Assembly (NCBI GenBank): GCA_038503065.1
Contig: JBCAMK010000011.1
Coordinates: 434,001 to 498,000 of the forward strand
DNA: 64,000 nt
Direction: 5' to 3'
From: Paragyromitra xinjiangensis
Taxonomy: Eukaryota > Ascomycota > Pezizomycetes > Pezizales > Discinaceae
In this document: piece by piece, positions 61,692 through 64,000 of the stretch
Numbering within the stretch: the stretch's first letter is position 1
Layout: the number at the start of each line of letters is the position of its first letter
The notes under the pieces: generated by a model
What the model was told of the DNA's origin: nothing
The model's database searches: none
What the model saw: the letters and a program-made list of their open reading frames with translations, nothing else
Position numbers and translations under genes: made by a program

Positions 61692-63088
61692 ATGCAACCA
61701 TCGCTGTTTTCAACTCAATCTGCTGGAGCAGCAGGAACAGGGTCGGCGAGATCTGCGAGAACTCAGAGTACACCGGCTCCAAGTTCGAGTGTGAATACTG
61801 GAGGTTCGTTTTTTTTTGTTTCCTTGTTCTGGAGAGATCCAACCCATAATGTACCCCGAATACAGGGTAAATGAAGGAAATAGCAAGCGCAGAGTTATTG
61901 TTCTGTTTTTGCTACTATCTTTCTAGATCCATTATTTATATATCATTATTTTACGTGGTAACGAACTAACCATTCCTTCACACCACAGAAGCTGATTCAT
62001 GGATCGAAGTATCTTCCCACCCAAGCGACAGCCAATACACCTCATCTTCTGACGATCACATCATAACCGCCGGTCTACGAATCTCCCAAACCCGTCGCAA
62101 ACGCAGAGGAACCGCTAGACCAACCACCCGTCCACAAGAACCCGAACCCGACTCGTCATCCGAGGAAGAAGGTGAAGATGATGAAGATGAAGAGGAAGGC
62201 GAAGACATGGGATCCATGATCCACTCGATGCCCATGAGTTCAGACGGCTACTCTTCCCCTGACGACGACGATGAAGAGAGCGATGATGAAGCTTCTGCTT
62301 CAGATTCAAACGGGGGAGTAAGGACCGTGTTCTCCTCATCTCATCCTGCACAACATCCTGGCGTGTCGCATCGTCGACAGACTACTCCTGCTACCTCATC
62401 TGGGTATAACAGCGGGGGTAATCGCAGCCATGCTTACGCTGGGTTTAACTCGTTTGCACCAAACCATGCGGTTGATCATGACGCGGCTCTTCGAGCTTCT
62501 TTGTCAACGCTTCTAAGCTGTGCTGCTGCAGCGAGAGGGTTGCCGAAGTCGAGCCAGAGCCAGATAATGTCAGGGAGCCAATCTCAACACCAACAGGGTG
62601 GGAGGGTGGCTGTAGACAGCCTAACGCTTGTTCGTGAAGGCAGCGAACCAAGCAGTTCTGCAAACCCAGCTGCGAAAGGTCGAAGTCTCTCTATTACTTC
62701 TACTTCTAGCTCTGCTTCCCGGTCACCATCGTCTGAGCAGCTCGTTAAGAAAAACGAGAAGTCGTCCTCGACGGAAAGGAAACGCTCTGGAAAGTCCTCG
62801 AAGTCGAAACGAAGATCACGATCGCAGACTCGCAGGGTCAGCGAGGAGAGTGAAATGAGTTTGTCAAATATGTCGTACATGACTTTGGCCATCTCCGCTG
62901 GTGCGATCGTTGTTTTGAGCGCTATCACTTTCTCAGCTGGGTATGCTCTTGGCAAGGAAGTTGGGAAAGGTGAAGGTGGGCTATTGAGTAGTGTAAGCCG
63001 GAGTGCAGAGGGCGGTAAAGCTGTCGTCAAAGGCACAAGTAAGAGCATCGGGATTGGAACTCGGTTCACTAGTATTGCTGCTTTCTAA
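61692..63088 (+). CDS. Ser-rich protein with one C-terminal membrane span
   Basis: Two exons, 61692-61803 and 61989-63088, give about 403 residues. A second donor at 61867 has the same phase and would add 21 residues. A conserved-looking N-terminal block (ADSWIEVSSHPSDSQY and HIITAGLRISQTRRKRR) precedes acidic patches (EEEGEDDEDEEEGED). Next come a short helix (DAALRASLSTLLSCAAAARG), a long Ser/Arg/Lys-rich region and a single span (MTLAISAGAIVVLSAITFSA, about residues 338-360) with a Gly-rich tail. The layout fits a membrane-anchored cytosolic adaptor on an organelle. I recognise the pattern as a conserved fungal type but cannot name it with confidence. Confidence 0.7.
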
Positions 63089-64000
63089 GTGGTGCGATGG
63101 ACATAATTTCTGGCTACATTTATTATAAAATACATAGGATGAATCTTGGTATTGGTGGGCTTGGGAGGTGGTCCGGGTTAAGGTGGGTGGGACTGGGACT
63201 AGGACTGGGGCTGGTAGGGTGTGGGTGTCTTTCTTTTCTTCTATCTTCATGGCGGTGTACGAGTTTTCTATATCCTATTATGATGGTGATTTAGCTTGAT
63301 TGTGTATCTTTATTTTGCCATGTTAGGGATGTATGTTACGATACTTATTAGCTAGTATGTGTTTTTCTTTTCTTTTCATGAGCATTGCATTTTGGGTTAT
63401 CATGATGGATGATTGCTCCAAAGTAGGAGCGGGATGTTAGCGTTAGTTAATTTTGAATATACACGGCTTTTTCCTTTTCCTATTCCCGATGAGTCTGAGT
63501 TTGGTGGGCAGTAAGGAGGAGCTCTATAGGTCTACAGCACGTGGTGGCTTGGGAATGCGTGTTCTCGGTGGAGAGGGCCGAAAGCCTAAGCCCGTCGGTA
63601 AATCTTTGTATCTAATGCTGTCCTGGAACATACTTGATCTACATAAATCTTGGAATTATAGAATTCGATTAATTAATTGTGGCCCGTACCGATGTCTATT
63701 CAGCTCAAGTAACCACCTGTCCAAACCCCGCCTAATAACACCAACAGAACCGCACCTCAGGCTCAATCATGATTCCAACTATAAAAGCCACGGGTAGAAC
63801 TAAATAGTTCGGATACCACCGCCTTCCTGGGCGCTTCAAGGCAGGTAGATTGTAAAGATGGACTCGTAGGTCTCGACCATGTCGACATGCGCTTCATTTG
63901 CTTCGTTGGCAGTGTCAACTATGAATGCCGTGCATTGTCGATCGGGTCTTAATACCCTACTCTATGCAACATGTTGCACCACCCGGTATCACTCGTACCG
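63089..64000. other. Gene-free right end
   Basis: 3' flank of the preceding gene, then DNA with no supported coding sequence. A gene could start beyond the window. Confidence 0.5.

Noticed and set aside
1..64000. CRISPR arrays, bacterial operons, rRNA genes
   Set aside because: No regular spacer-repeat pattern or rRNA sequence was seen, and the spliced genes show that this is eukaryotic nuclear DNA.

Overview
This window is nuclear DNA of a filamentous ascomycete (Pezizomycotina). The evidence is 48-70 bp introns with GTRNGT-type donors and CTAAC/CTAAT-type branch sites, fungal-specific proteins (a STAND/NACHT-ankyrin protein, a CYP52-like P450, MED20, PEX6, PSO2) and long gene-poor spacers. 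A Pezizomycete is my guess; nothing in the sequence proves the class. Exon structures were worked out by hand from reading-frame continuity, splice signals and family motifs.

Layout. 1.6-4.7 kb: divergent multi-RRM protein (+). 8.3-8.9 kb: BTB/POZ gene whose 5' end is broken or unresolved (-). 11.5 kb: small bZIP protein (+). 12.1-14.0 kb: peroxisomal thiamine-diphosphate 2-hydroxyacyl-CoA lyase ending in SKL (-). 15.6-17.8 kb: type II membrane nucleotide pyrophosphatase/phosphodiesterase (+). 20.5-22.8 kb: large multi-span membrane protein of an uncharacterised fungal family (-). 27.7-28.4 kb: acidic orphan (-). 30.9-32.6 kb: CYP52-like P450 (-). 36.4-38.2 kb: secreted endonuclease/exonuclease/phosphatase-fold nuclease (-). 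42.4-45.5 kb: PSO2/SNM1 cross-link repair nuclease (+) with MCB-type promoter elements. 46.0-46.6 kb: small orphan (-). 47.3-51.6 kb: PEX6 (+). 52.2-57.5 kb: HeLo-like-NACHT-ankyrin NLR-type protein (+). 58.1-58.8 kb: MED20 (+). 59.3-59.8 kb: small Pro/Arg-rich orphan (+). 61.7-63.1 kb: Ser-rich protein with one C-terminal membrane span (+).

The spacers lack credible genes but carry several short, mostly TA-bounded inverted-repeat elements that look like non-autonomous Tc1/mariner/pogo-type MITEs. One family has two copies about 17.7 kb apart.

Functional links are loose. PEX6 is needed to import PTS1 cargo such as the SKL-tailed lyase, and CYP52-type P450s start omega-oxidation of alkanes and fatty acids whose products are broken down in peroxisomes. 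The genes are unlinked, so this is shared physiology and not a cluster. The most unusual locus is the NACHT-ankyrin gene. Its P-loop sits on a 25-nt microexon, it uses a GC-AG intron, its ankyrin array has an ABC-AC-AC-ABC higher-order pattern with near-identical DNA, and its last intron appears to decide whether the protein ends in a membrane anchor. A second unexplained pattern is a switch from C-rich 5' halves to G-rich 3' halves on the coding strand of at least six genes, in both orientations.
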